Of a stretch of 64,000 nucleotides of DNA, positions 25,794 to 40,500 are shown in pieces (positions within the stretch are counted from its first letter, which is position 1; each line of letters opens with the position of its first letter). Under the pieces are notes generated by a model. It was not told the origin of the DNA. It saw only the letters and a list, made by a program, of their open reading frames with translations, and made no database searches. The translations under genes were made by a program, and so were the position numbers. The stretch spans positions 28,677,176 to 28,741,175 of the forward strand of contig NC_050471.1 of the NCBI RefSeq assembly GCF_013373865.1, in the 5' to 3' direction. The DNA is from Monomorium pharaonis. Its lineage: Eukaryota; Arthropoda; Insecta; Hymenoptera; Formicidae.

Positions 25794-28700
25794 AATATCT
25801 AAATTTCATTCAAAATTGATATTAACTATTAACTTCCGTTCTTGTCCGTTGTAAAACCCTGCATTGCATAGTACTCTATGCAAAATATCGATCAAACAAA
25901 TATATCCAAGCAACCGCAGAAACATGCAAATTGATTATTTGTGTTATTACATTGAAAATTAGAAGTGAATGGAACTCAAATTGTATGTACTTTACGAATT
26001 ACCTTTAATTAAAACGTTCAAGAGTATTTGCTTGACAATACTTTTCGTAGACATAGTAAAAAGCTGCCGTTCCGCATGTACCTCCATGATCGTCTTCTTC
26101 TCACATTTATCATCACTTCAATCGTCTCTTCTCTTACGCGTGAACAACAATTCCAAAATCAATGGAAACACGTACATGACTCAAATCACACGCGATCTGA
26201 CAAAAGCAAGTAGAAAAGGCGTGTGATAACGTTTTTGGATAAAAAAATGTTATTAACACATTTCAAACCTAAAGATACGATAAAAATCAAACACGTCTGC
26301 CATTCACGACTAATTATACTGAATTATATTTACTGTTCTAACAGTAGCACAAATTTAAATCATCTCAAGAAAATTGAGGAAACCACTCGAATTGATACTA
26401 AATTTAAAGAAATACAAATTTACGTATTTGTGTAAAAAAAAACTGCCATAGAGTAATATTCAAAAAAGCATTTTAAAGCTTCAAAAGACTGAGATTAAAA
26501 ACATTTAAACGCTTTTTAAAATGTTATTCTATATTTTTTACAAAACTACAAATTTGTATTTCATCGTTTTGATTTGTGATTCCTTGTGATTATGCAACTG
26601 CTATAAGACTGTCAAACAATCGAGCAATATGATTCAGGAGAAATGACGAGAAATTGGCATAAAAAATTTTACTGGCTACTTTTGCGATTAATCAGATCGT
26701 GTGTGAGGCGCTTCTCGTAGTTACATGGCTAAGTGATTCGTTGAAAATTGGCTATATAACTTATGATAATTCAGTCAGTTTTGTGAAAGGTCCTTAAGGA
26801 GCAGAAACACATTTAAGATTTGAGGATTCAAAAAATTGAGGAGCAAAAGGAAATGGCAATTGAAAAACTAAGCAGTCTAATTGATCGAGACTGAAATACT
26901 CGGGGCAGTAATAAGCCGAGTAACTAAACGATTAAAAAATATTTTTTAAATACAAGAATTTAGATGATTCGAAATAAAGAATTTAATTTTAAAGTTATAT
27001 GAAATTAAAATAACACAAATTTAATTAATTTTTTTATTCAAAGGTCCGAAGTTTGAAGAATCCTAAGTTAAAAAAAGGTAATGTTCTTAAATCTAAAAGA
27101 GAATCAACAAATTCAGAAAGGAAGAATTCAGTCTCAAGAACGCGGAATTCTCCAACATTCCGTTTGAGAAGCTAAAATTTTAAGAAATAAATACAAGATA
27201 GGATAAATTCGAGAAATAGATTTGAGAATAATTCAAAATAAATCTAAAGATTTAAACAAACACGAAGATCATAAAATTCGAAAGAGAACAAGATTTCGAT
27301 TTTTTCCGATTCTCGAATATCAAACGTGCGAGAAGTCCTTAAACCTCAGAGTCCAAAAAGAAAATCCTTAGTATACAATTAAAGGAAATATCGAAGAAAG
27401 GGAGAGAAAGCAAGAATTCCGCTACGGGTAATCGAAATGCAGGAGGATCGTTCCACTGACGTTTCACCACAATAGCAACCGATATCATATTACAATATCT
27501 TATAAGAGACACGGACGATTCATTCCCGCAGTTCGTTGTGAGTGTAACAACAAAAAAACAACAAGTGTCGCGTCGCAGCAATCGCAGCGGGTAATAATGC
27601 AGCTAATGGAGGACTTCTATTGAGGATTTTACGATCGATAAAAATTCAGAGTTATGCCTCGTAGAGTACAACATTATGACACTGTGTAGTCGCTTTCTGT
27701 CGCTTCGCGACTCGCACACACACACGCAGCATACACACGCAGCACACATACACACATACATACATACACGCAGCACACACACTCATACACGCAACACACA
27801 CACACACACACAAATTAATTTACCGGTTACAATCATCGTTATTAAATCATATTTCAGTACATTATGTATATTTACATACGCTACGCGCCCCGAGGTTTAA
27901 CATTTCTGACCACTGCTCTCACGACGAGGCGTGAAATGTTCAAAGTGGAGCGCGAAAAATGTTCAACGTTATTATAAATAAGTACGCTCATCCTCGCGTC
28001 TATAGCTCCAGCTTTGCTCGCTCAGGATCTCTCTCGGAGTATCGGAGAGCCGCGCAGAGCTTCGGCTTCGTTAGCTATCCGATGTGGAATGTCATTGGAT
28101 TCTGTCGCGAAATTTACAGCGGCTCGATTCGAGTCTTTCGCGAGCGTTTGTGATGATTCTGTGTGAAGAAATAAAGGGCCGAAGAGTTGCAAAGTCTCTC
28201 TCTCGACATCTGACTCGGTGCGCAAAAGGATTGCCTTGAGCAAATTTGGAGTGAATAAGTATATATAAATTACGAAGAAGTAGTCTCTTATACAAAGTAA
28301 TTGTAACAAGTCTGCGAAGTAAGCCGTCTCTGATCAATTTCTTCAAACAGCACAGTCGGTTTATTGCAACAAAATATTATACGTATGGAAAATCTCAATC
28401 ACAGAGAACACGACAATATGATATTGAATATAAGAAAAGTATTTGTGAAGTCTATTGCTAGTATAAATTACAATTTTCATACTCATATTATGAATATTAA
28501 TTATACATTAATCATTATTCCTTATTATATTATTCAATATTAAAACATTATTAATATTCAAATTTATAATTTAATTATAATTATAATTCAACATTAATTC
28601 AATGAAAAAAAACATTGATTAAATTATACATGACATATTCATATTTAATATCTATTATTAAAAAATATCGATATCGATATATCTCATTGATAAACCGTAT

Positions 28701-30426
28701 TTATATTACTTATTATTGATATAAAGAGGATATAAAAACCGCTTAGTGTTCGTAAGCGCTTCAGATACTTTCGTTCTCTAAACTTCTACAGAATGGTCCA
28801 TTATTTTTTTCTGATCATAACGTAAAATGTCATAATTATTCAACAAACAATATAACTGTTTATGACATTGGCAATTACAAAAGTTTTAACAGTTTATAGA
28901 AGTCCAGCGTAATTGATCAGAGACATGCCTCTATTAAGTAATAATTAATAATTAATTAATAATTGACGACGCATTGTATATAAAATTGAAGACGACATTT
29001 GAACGTCTACTTGAAAGATCGATCCTTAATCGTGGAAAAAGCGCCGTTAAACGCGATCGTAGAAATAAATATCGGAATAACTCTTATGTGACTATATATA
29101 TATATAATATATATAAGTATGTATACTATATATACGTACATACAATTACAAAAGAGTATGTAAATGACACGATGTTTTATTACACATTTTCCGCGTTCTC
29201 TAGATGATTAGAATTTAGAATTAAAAGCGGCTTACGATTTTACCTTGTCCTTCACTCTCGCCGTAAAAGAACAACATTTGTTACATCGGGCAGCCGCCAA
29301 CCGTATTAGAACGCGATTGTTTAGTTAAATTGCTAGTCTTTACACGCATTCATACACACGTCAGACATACATGCGCGCGTTTACACATATACACTTTTTA
29401 AATAGTATATTAATAACTAAGGAAAAAAATAATAGCGACAATATAAGTATGGCGACAACAAGTAAATGCGGAGGCGCAATACATGGGCCTCGTTCAAGGA
29501 AACAGATTGTGATTGAACGGAAGCGGAGTATCTCGAAGGTAACGCCAGGATATACTGGGTGTCTCCAAAGAGGCGCGATTTAAGTCACTAGGATTATAAA
29601 TAAGTTGTAATAATTAGAATAATTTAAAAATTCATCAAAAATTGGCGCAATTATATTAAAATAATAATTATTTTAAGATTAATTCCTAATGATAATCAAT
29701 ATTAAAATATTTCCTCAAGAAACTTTTATTTGTGATAATTGTTACTAATTATTTCAAATAATTCGTATAATTAAATACGCACAAAATATTTTCTTTTATT
29801 AATACTATGTACGAGTTTAATACTATCATTTCACAAACGTATAATGTTAAGAATTATTTGAAATAATTATAATATTAGTTGTGTGCAAATAAATTATTCA
29901 ATAAACTTGTTTCATTAATTTATATAACTTATATAATTTATATATAATTTAATTCATATAATAATTTAATTGTATTCAAAATTAATTAAATATGTTAATA
30001 TTTAATTATAAAAAAATGGATAAAAGAAAAAAACCCTTAAAAAAAAACAATTGTGTTTAAAAAAGCACAAAAATATGATCATATCAAATTCTTAATGTGA
30101 CATTTTATTTTATTTTATAAGGAATTTAGTTTTCTAGGTGACACCCTGTACGAAATGGACGGCGTCATTTCCTGTTCCACAATTTATTTCTTTGGCAAAC
30201 CTTTTTCTAATCTTCCACAGAAAATTTTCTTTCCAATTTCCTCTCGAATAACTAATATTTATGACAAATATTCCCGACGACTTCCCAATAAAATCCGATA
30301 AATTCCCATCGTTAATTCTTCCCTTACCTCTTTCGAGATACCCTAATACACACTTCACGCTCAAAAAATCTATATTAACCTACCGGGTGTTTAAATGATA
30401 TTGAACTCATCTAATTTGCCCGCGAG
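25794..30426. other. 4.6-kb intergenic region, DNAAF4 promoter side to neurabin 3' side
   Basis: No gene is supported. Contents are a CA-rich microsatellite at 27713-27812, a GC-richer patch at 27890-28340 in otherwise AT-rich DNA, and a possible pair of weak inverted termini (TACTGGGTGTC near 29552 and GACACCCTGTA near 30148). A TTTATT at 30183-30188 could be the neurabin poly(A) signal on the minus strand. The open frame at 27676-27900 simply reads the CA repeat. Confidence 0.5.
27713..27812. repeat. Interrupted (CA)n microsatellite
   Basis: About 100 bases of CA repeats interrupted by GCAG, TACA and CTCA units. Confidence 0.9.
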
Positions 30427-33400
30427 CTATTTTTTCCGCGCGGCCTTTTCTGCTTTCCGTCGCATTCGCTCGAGTTCCTTGCGCTCCTTGCGCTCACGAT
30501 CAGCCTGTGCCCGTAACTCTTTCAATTTGCGCTTGAGATGAGCCTTAGCCTCGCCGTAAACTCCCAAGGCCTTCAGCTCTCTCGATTCCAAGCGTAATAG
30601 ATTATTTCCATTAATACCATTGTCCAAAAATTGGGGAGAATAATGTTCTAAACCGATTCCCGTTAGCCATTGGCACACCTAAAAAAAGACATCTTTGCTT
30701 AAAAAAAAATGAAAGAAACTATTAAAAAGTTATTAGAAACCGTTGAAAACAAAAACCTCTATTTGTTTTTAAAGTAAAAAATGAATATTAAATAAAAGCA
30801 ACATAATATTAAATTATTAAAATCAAAAAGCTTCTAATATTTTTTGTGATCATTTTTTAAAGATATTCAGTTAGAAAGATTTGTGGAGAAATATAATTTC
30901 CCTATAATTACAAATTAAAGTTTTTCAGTTTAATCAGTTGAATACCCACTTGTTCCTTGGACCAATCTGCAACTGGTGCATTCTGCCAGAAGTGAGATTT
31001 CTTGTCACCTAAACCAAAGTCGCTTAGGTGAGCGGGCAACCAAACTGTACTCGAATCTATATTGATAATGCATGCAGGATGGAAAGTAAGTATAAGGTGT
31101 GAAGATATTATCACGCTATTAATAATCACTCTATCAGCAATTAAGTTATTTATACTCTATACAAAAGCATATTTTATATTTTATTTAAAAAAATGTTTCA
31201 ATATTTTCATTAAAAAAAGATACCAAAGAAAATCATGCAGTTAAAGCAAAATTAAGAAAATAAGACACAACATTGTCCTTATAAAATAAAATGTTATTAT
31301 CTGCGCGGAGGTTAACTGAAAAAAGAAATCGACAGAAATTCGTTCTAAAAATTTTTTATCTTAAATTTAAAAAATTTTAATTTTAATTCCTGACCGAGTG
31401 ATCGAAGCGTTAGTGCTGACACATAAATAACATTGATACTTTAAGACATATAATAATTAAAACATTATTAATAGTAAAATTTCTCAGATACCTGTGGCTT
31501 TTAAAGGACTAGGATCAATGCCGGGAGGACTCACAGAACCGCCGGAGGATAAACTTGAAGGAGAACTTCCCGGATGATGCCACGGAGCGCTTCCACTGCC
31601 GATTAAATTCGACGGAGGAATCGACACCTTTTTCACTGGAAATACGAATTTAAATTTGCAACGAGATCACATTGTTATCATTAGCGATTTAAATTGTTTA
31701 GTTTTAAATTTATTACATCTAAAAAATTTTTATCTACCTCTTTGATTAGCCTCGTTAACCGCCTGTCGTATTTCCTCCACGAGATGATGCGTAACCATTG
31801 TCGGATCGTTATTGTGAGGATTGTTGAGATCACTAAAATCCCCGGAGCTCTCCCTTGAGGAATCGTTTCCGCCGAGTCGCTTTTCTCGCTCAGCCAGAAC
31901 TTGCTTCAGCTGTTCCGCCAATGATGCAGGAGGTCCAGTCAAAGCTATTAAAAGAAATTTTTTTTAATTAAATCAAAACTAAAAAAAAAGATTAGAATTA
32001 TAATATATCGCATGTACAATAAAATTCTGATATAATAATAATAGTTAATCAACATCAAAGAGAATGTTGACGTACTTTTCTGCGATTGGGGCCAACTTTG
32101 CTCGGTCATTGCCCTAACTTGCGAGCTAATGGTACTGTGCTGCCGGATCGCTGTGGGATGTATAGGATCCATATGCGATTTTCCTTTAAGCGAACTGATA
32201 GACGAAGTGCTGGAATAGGAACTCAGGTTGGACTGTTTGGATATTAGATCATTGGGTGACCTGCTGCTATCTTGTGAAGTCAATTTTGAAGAAGAATCGT
32301 CATCCGTATTGTCGCCCGACTCGTCCAATCCGTAATCCTAAAATACAAATGTATTTTCATGTAGTTCTATAATTAAAAAAAAGTCTTAAAACATATACAC
32401 TAATTTTTATATCTAAAGTTTATATTTCTTTTTTTTACTCTTAAACCAACGTTGTACACTACAATTACAAATTCTAATGAATCAATGCGAGACCAATGAC
32501 GTACAGAACTACTGTTGCTGAGGCCCCCAGATCGCCTAGGTAGTTGACGATTGGCTAAGCCGCCTCTGCTGGCTAACTCTGCTTTGCTCTTGCCAGCAGA
32601 ATTGTCCAGCAGACGATGAGCCGGTACGGCACGATCCAATTCCTCTTTCACCGGTAGTGGCAGAGGCAGCTTTCTCTCCACAGTCGCAGTTTTATCGCCG
32701 TCATCTGGACTACTAAGATCGGAAGTCTCCGTGTCGGAGAGCTGGCAGCTGGTCGATGAAGGCGGCGGTGGCAGTTGCCTGCGGAAGAGCTGCGGTGTCA
32801 CTATCCTAGTAGTGGTGTTATCGTACGGTAACCGTACTGGTTGACCGAATCGCCTTTGGGTTTCCGTCAGTTCCACCTCCAACGTAATCACCTAAAACGA
32901 ATCTTTTAAAAATACTTGTTTCTTTCCACAGAATTCAACTATCGTCGATCGAATCTTTTGTACACGTACTCTGTCTTTGAGACTTTTCACCAATGCGTTA
33001 TATTCTGTGTCCTTTTCCTGTAGCAATTGCTGATAAAATTCGTCCCTGGCGGCAATATCTGCGCGCAGCTCTTTGGCAGCTCTCCTAGCTCTGGCGTACT
33101 TCTGCTGCAGAGCCGCGTTCTGTGCCGTCGCTTGTGATAGCATTTCCCTGGCGGTCGACAAATCCTGGCGAGCGGCGCCCAGCGCTCTCTCCGACTCGTG
33201 AAGGCGTAATCCTGATTCCCGCAGTTTAGCAGCATACTCCTCGCTACCCGCTCCACTGTTCTCCAACTCTACTAACTGTCCAAAACGTAAAATAGAGATT
33301 ATAATATGACTAATTGTAAGATTACAAAATACATGATTAGCATTACAGACAAAGTATTCTCAGACGAAAGTACAGTAACTTTGAATACGAGAGAAAATAC

Positions 33401-36400
33401 TTGTTTAAATAAAAAAAAATAAAAAATTCAGTAACTATACTTGTAAATGGTTCCTTTTGAGAGAGAAGCTATCGTTTAAAAAACTTTTGTACACACACGT
33501 AATGTAATTTCTTCAATTCAACTATGCTATTTATTGTAATCAAATATTTATGTTTGTTAAAAGTTGAAAGATTAAGTTTATTCAATAATAATTGGCACAA
33601 AAAAAGAATCATTTATAAAGATAATAAAAGTATGCAAGAGTATAAAAGAAATAGCTTCAATGGATTTAGTAAAATATAACAAAGTAATAATATAATACAA
33701 CAAATGTCTGTAAGCTGTAAAGACTGTTTAAAAGTGTTTTAAATACTTTAATAATAAATTATAATCATCATTATAATAAATAAAAAATGTTCACGATTTT
33801 TACTTACAATTTCTTTTAATAAAATTTCAAGCTAATATTTTTATTTAAGAAAATCTTTTGTAAGAAGAATAAAAAATAAGATATATTAAATATTTAATTA
33901 TTTTTGCATAAAAGATAATAATAAAATTAGAAAAAAATTGATTACTACAATTCATTATAATAATATAAAACAAAAAATTTTTAATATTTATTTTTGTTTA
34001 ATTTTATGTCAAATATAATTAATTCAAAATTATTAGCACAAATACCATGGCTCATAGCCCCTTAATTATATTATTTGAATTTGATTATGTACATATATCA
34101 ATATACACATAAGCTGTAAGCTGTAAATATACATTGAATACATGCATTTTGAAACATTGCAGGTATAGAGAGAAAAGCATAAAAGTGAAAATTAAAAGTA
34201 GCATGCTAAAGTATAAATGTGGTTAAGTAAAATACGTATTTTGTTCCTAAAAGAAGTGTTTTGCATAGCACATTAATATTAATAAATTTCATATTAATTT
34301 AAACAATTATAATTATATAAATACATCTGATTCGATTAATTAGTATTATTTAAGTGACTATTATAACGTTACATTACCTTCGCCTTGAGCTTTTCCACTT
34401 CCTCGTCCGCTAATGAGAGTTTATACTGACTCTGCAAGCAACCAACGGCACGCATAGCGCATAAGCAAAACAAAAACAAAGAAAATCAATAAATACACAC
34501 TGTGTGCGAGGTGATTGCAGTGAACTTACATATGTGACACCCGCACTTCTCTTAATTTACACACATACACAGGAAAGTATGTACAAATATATACGCTATG
34601 TATCATGGAAATATCATTGTTGAACAATGCATTATTAACCTGATGACTATTTACAAAAAAAAAAACTAACACCACACATATAAATAAACTAAAAGTGCGT
34701 AAACATCTTGCTGAATAAACGAAATTCTCAAGGTTGTATCAACTACACAATCTCAGCAAAGAGTGACTTACTGTATTATTGATACAACAAAATGTAAATG
34801 CGCAAAATACCTCCTGCAAGAGCAATCTTAAACTGTCCACGTCGCTCTGCGTGGTGTTGTGTTGCGACGAGCCGAGTATCGGAGATCGGCTGCGACTAGA
34901 GGGTGACAGGTAGTTTTCGATAGGACTGTGAGTCGGTTCTCCCTCCGAGCAGGAAGACATCGCTGGTGATCCAGGGATTCCGCCGCTTATCCCGCTACCA
35001 ATGGAGATATCCTCGCTTCCTCGTTGGCCATCGGGAGAAGCATCGGAGAAGTTGAGCTTCCTGCTCATGAAAATGAATTTCTTTTTTTCAATGTTGTCTA
35101 ACAATTTGCTTATTGTAAGTTAAACGCTTATTTAAAAAAAAACGTAGTTCCCTCAGAACTCCAAGATGCCTCAGGCTCTCATTGGAGTGGCCATAAAAGT
35201 ATCGTCACGGAATATTTGCGAGCAAGGATTAATCATCATTGGGAACATAGATATACTTATATTATAGAAGACTTATATTTTAACAAACAATTTAATTAGA
35301 GGCAAAGTAGTTTGCCATTGCCTTTCGAGAGGTAGCAATCGAATAAAATTCAAATCGATTTTTGATCGATTGGGATTTGAACCCGGATCTCTGGCACAGA
35401 AAACAGACGCATGACTCATTGCGCCACAGTTGCCGAGGTGATTCTTAATAATAACATGTCTATTATATATTATCGAATCAGTAAATAATTAAGTCAAGCA
35501 ATTATTATCAACAATTTAAATATAAATAAATTAAAAATAATTGATAAATATTAAAGAATACCTGACTTTTAAAAAATAGATTTCACAATTCATTAAACTT
35601 ACTTCATATTGTACTATATATTGTAATAAAATTTATCAATATCAAAACAACTAATAATTATTAAAAATTAACAAAATTCAGAAATGTAAAAATTAATTTT
35701 TGCATTTCAAGTAAAAGCTAAATCCTCTACAATTCATGAATATTTATATAGTCGACACGTAAAACAATAGTTTATATAATTTACATTGTATACGCGTAAT
35801 GAATTTATTTATTTATATTTTACGGATAAATATTCAATCGTTTTACCTATTTGCAGCGTTTGCCATTTCTCTCTCTTTATCCGCCAGGAGACTCTGCCTG
35901 ATAAGCATCGCCACTTCCGAGTTCTTGGGATCCCTCTCTCTACCAATGACAAATCGCACAAGTCCAGAGGTGTTCCTTAGCACGCTGGCAGCGTAAGCCT
36001 GCGTCACGCCGACCAGACTCTTGCCGTCAACCTCGACGATTTGGTCGTTCACCTGGATCCGACCTTCACGCGCGGCCGCACCCTTCTCTGTGATGGTTTT
36101 CACGAAGATTCCCAACTTCTCTAAACCCGCGTCCGCGCCCACGCCCATCCCAATTATGCTCAGGCCCAAACCTTCTGGGCCCTTCATTAGCTCGACAGGA
36201 AATACCTAAAAAGTTTTTTTTTAAGTTAGTAATGAAAAACTTTGTTCTAGAAAAAGTGCATATAAAATATAAAAAATTAAACTTGTTAAAGAAATGCTCA
36301 GCATCTCAAGATGCTCCAGGCTCTTCTTGAAGCGAAGTACACAATATCATTACGGAACATTTGTAAGCAAGGGTAAATTAGAAACAATAATGGAAACAAA

Positions 36401-36505
36401 GTGTTCAAAGATATTAAATTCAAAAATTGAGAAAATGTTTACTAACAATTCAGCAATATTACTTCTCAATATTTCCAATAAATCTATTAGTTTTGCTTTA
36501 AACAT

Positions 36506-36539
<34 letters not shown>

Positions 36540-37505
36540 AGAAATGTTGTTCAGGATTACCTCCATTTTTTCAACGCGTTTTTCTAGCTCGTACTCTGCA
36601 CTAGCTGCCACAGGGTCGACGTCTTCGTTGCGTCGGTCGTACTCATTGACAGAATGCGTGGAGTAAACACGCATGGGACCAGTATCGAAAGACACTTTAG
36701 AGGTCTTCTTGACGGGCACAGTGGACGGATAGTCTTCATCATCTTCATCGGATTCCGGAAGCCCCGCCACTTCCATCCAAAAATGACCGTCCTCGAAATA
36801 ATGCACGCCATTCTCCACAAGTACCTGAGATTCATCAGATATCCAAGTTAAAGGAATATTTTCGTTTTCAATACCATATTTTTGTACCCACTTTTAAAAC
36901 TTTTTAAATATAAAAATTATAAATTTCAAACTTGACACAATTATTCTTTGATATTTAGATGACCCTTATGAATTGTTTTAAATAAGATATTTTAGATAAT
37001 AATTTGCAAATCTATATGGGCGTAAATAGGAAAGGAATCACATACAAAAATTCATCAAAAACAAAAAATAAAAAACATTTTCGTATAAATAATTCTTAGG
37101 CCCTATATAAATTGTAGTTTTGAAGATACATTTACAACATTTTCCTCTTTCGTCCAAATTAAAAAATTCATTTTTTTTTTGCTTGAAACTTTATTATTGG
37201 ACAATTTAAAATTGAAACGTCGAAATTTGTACTTGAAATAATTCAGACGAAAGAAGAAAATGTTGAAAATATTTCTTACTTTTGAGTCCAAATTAAAACT
37301 AGATGAGTTTTCGTAGAACAATTTTAAAAATGTTTCGAAAAAACACGTTTAAAACTTTGTAAACAATTTATATGTTAATAAAAATTGTTATAAGTCCCTT
37401 ACCTTATATCTGCTACTTTTCTCAAGCTTCAAAATATCAAAATATCTATAAAAAAACTAAAAAAAAAAAGATTTTTAAAACACAAGAGTGAAAATACTTC
37501 GTCAC

Positions 37506-37570
<65 letters not shown>

Positions 37571-40500
37571 CGCGCAAAAAAATATAAAGAATAAAAAATT
37601 AAAAAAATAAAAATAAAAATTTATATTAAAAAGCTATTTTTATATTATATTAAATATTTTAAATTTTATTACATTAAAAATTTCGTTTTTGTTTAGACCG
37701 CTCACTAATAATGACATCTTTTAATTTTTCTAATTGCGAAAATTTTGTCAAGTAAAATTTTATTCTACTTGACATAAATTCTTGTACTCTGGACACGGGT
37801 AACGTTGTAATTACGAGCTTAACTCAACTTGTATCACATTTAGTCAATTTTACTTGAAAAGGGCCAAAGTGAAAGTCGAAACGTTGTAATCGTTCAATAA
37901 ATTTTATCAGTTTAGTCGACTATAAGCTAATTATGTTATTATTTTTAAAAAATTATATTAAAAAGTTTTAAAAGTTGTGAAAAATCATGCATTGTTTTCT
38001 AATAAATTTGTACTTTTTCTTTTCTTTTATCATGAATATTTACTTTCTGATTTCAATTCATTTGAGGAAAATGTGATAGTACTAATAATTATATGTATAT
38101 ATTACAATTTTTCCTGGAGTTGGAATATAGTCATCCTGTTGCTCGGTTTCGGTGTCATCGTTAGCTTCGTGAGTGTCGTTCAAGCTGCTGACGGATCCCA
38201 GCAGGCCGCTCTCACTTCCCGTGACCGATCCTATTTGGCTTTCCGTCAACGAGTCTATCGTCAGGTCACTGCGAGATCTATGAGACAAACTGAAATAAAT
38301 ATAAAAAATTACAGAGGATTCGACGGAGAAGCTAAGAATGTGTGCGAAACCTAAAGATTTTAGCATAATGCCAAAGACCTTTGATCCTCCAGTTTTTTGA
38401 CAAGAATTCAAACATTTATTATATCGCAGATTATAAAATTTCAAGGAATGCAGTACTTTTTAAATATTACAGTTCAAAAATGCTTAATCCTCCAGAAAAA
38501 AAATTTGAAACACTACAATCTAAAAATTCAACAATCCACCAAACAATTGGTATTAAAATTGAAAATTCGCTTGAAAATTTGCTTAAAGAAAATAGAGAGG
38601 ATAGAAATCAAAATGCAAAAAGACGCAACCGAAAAGACATAAAAAAATAAGCTCGTTCACCTATAATCATGAGTGGCACTATTGATAAGACTGGAATCAG
38701 GAGCAGACAGGACATCGGACAGCCAGTCGGGCGTGTTGTCCTGGTCGTCTCTATCCCTGTCCTGTCCTTCCTTATCCTTGTCATTAGAAATCCCATCACC
38801 TATTATTGCGTCATTGGCACCGGTGGGAGACAGCAGCCTCGCTATCTCCTGCGCTTCCTCGTCCGATAATAACGCTGAGCCTTGTCTAATTTGTACGTTC
38901 ACGAATCATTCACTTTGCCTTACGCACAAAAATTACGTGATCGCTGATAGCGACTCAATTCTGCAGTTGATTGATAAAAGCAGTTATGTCCATTAAATTT
39001 TCAAAACATTTCCGTATTAGACATGACTTGTAATAATTCAACAAAGCTTTTGTTTGGAAAAAAATAATTCCTGTTATCTTAAGTAATTAAAAATATATAT
39101 AGATTTTATACAATACTTTTACAAAGGAATATTCGCCTTATTTTCTTTTATATCTTAATTTCTTTTACAAAAAATAAAATAGGTTTTATTCTCTTTCATA
39201 AAATAACGAAATAATTAAATAATGTTTCATTAAATAATAAAATAATTAAGGTATATTTTTCCAGTCTTTTAAATATTCATTACAAACACGAAAAAATGAT
39301 ATTTTTATAATAAAGATGTTTTGATATAATTTTCTAATAAGACTCTCTTTTTAAAACTGGTTTTTATAAGGTAAGTGGTTTTTATAAAGTAAACTGGTTT
39401 TTATAAGATTTTTATAAGTGTCTCTTGTCGGGTCACTTGAGCAAATAATAAAATCTATTAAAATGTCAACATTAATATTTTGCAATCATTTTAAAAGACA
39501 ACATATCTGCTTTCGTTATCAAGCTACAGAATTGCCAATGTACTCACCTAATCTTCTTTTCTAGAATGCTGGATGGACCATGGCAATCAGCAGATTTGCA
39601 TTTTCAAATAAACACGAACATATTAGAATAAAAATTAAAAAAAAAAAAAAAACAGAGTTATTAATACTAAGCTTCAAATTAAGGTTCACTAAAGTACAAG
39701 AACTGCAGCAAAAGAAATTTATTATGCTATTAAATATAGATATGCTATAAAAAATACAATTGCTGTATAAAAATGCGAAAATTATACGCTAAAAAAGCAG
39801 CGCCCCCAGAAACAGCATCATTCCAAAAATATCGTTAAAAATTGTTATTAAATCAATCAATTGTCAAAATAAATAAAATTAAATATTTAAAAAATTTCTT
39901 TCTCTTCAAGGTGTTTACTTAAATTTAATAAAAGAATCCCCTGAGAATTTCGAGATACTCCAGGAATATTATTTACGATTTCAGATAAAATTACAAAATT
40001 TTTAATGTAACTCTGAAATTTATTTTATTAAATGCTTTTTTGAAAGTTTTCCTTAATACAATTACAAAGAAAAGTCATTTAAGTTTTAAATATTAAATTT
40101 GACAAAGTACTGAAAAGAAATAAAATAAAGTGGCATATAATTATCTGTCTGCAATACATGGATCTAACTTATTAGCCAGAGCTACAGAATTTGATAAGTA
40201 ATTGAACACGTGTTAATTTAGTAGTATTATCTTCTATTATCATAAATTTAAAAAAAAATAAAAACTCACGTGTCACACGAGAATATAAATATACATGACT
40301 GGGTAAAACATTTATCGTTAAACAATCACCCGAACTTTTTCATAGAAAAAAAGATTAAAGAAAATTTTATGAAAAAAAAGACAAAACAAAATTTTTAAAG
40401 TAAAATTTAAAAAATTATCCGAGTATCAATAAAGCCCTATAAAGATGTGATTTTCAGAGATAAAAAACTTGCCTGAAAAATTCCAGGTTTTCTCAATTTT

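Noticed and set aside
27676..27900. Open frame rich in HTHTQ/HTHAAHIH
   Set aside because: It is a translation of the CA microsatellite.
29552..30148. Possible transposon with TACTGGGTGTC / GACACCCTGTA termini
   Set aside because: Only about 11 bases match, with no target duplication, and the interior is plain AT-rich sequence.
35373..35440. tRNA gene on the minus strand
   Set aside because: A and B boxes are present but the acceptor and anticodon arms do not pair; it is better explained as a SINE head.
38669..38996. Plus-strand open frames opposite neurabin exon 6
   Set aside because: Shadow frames; the minus-strand frame fits the spliced gene exactly.
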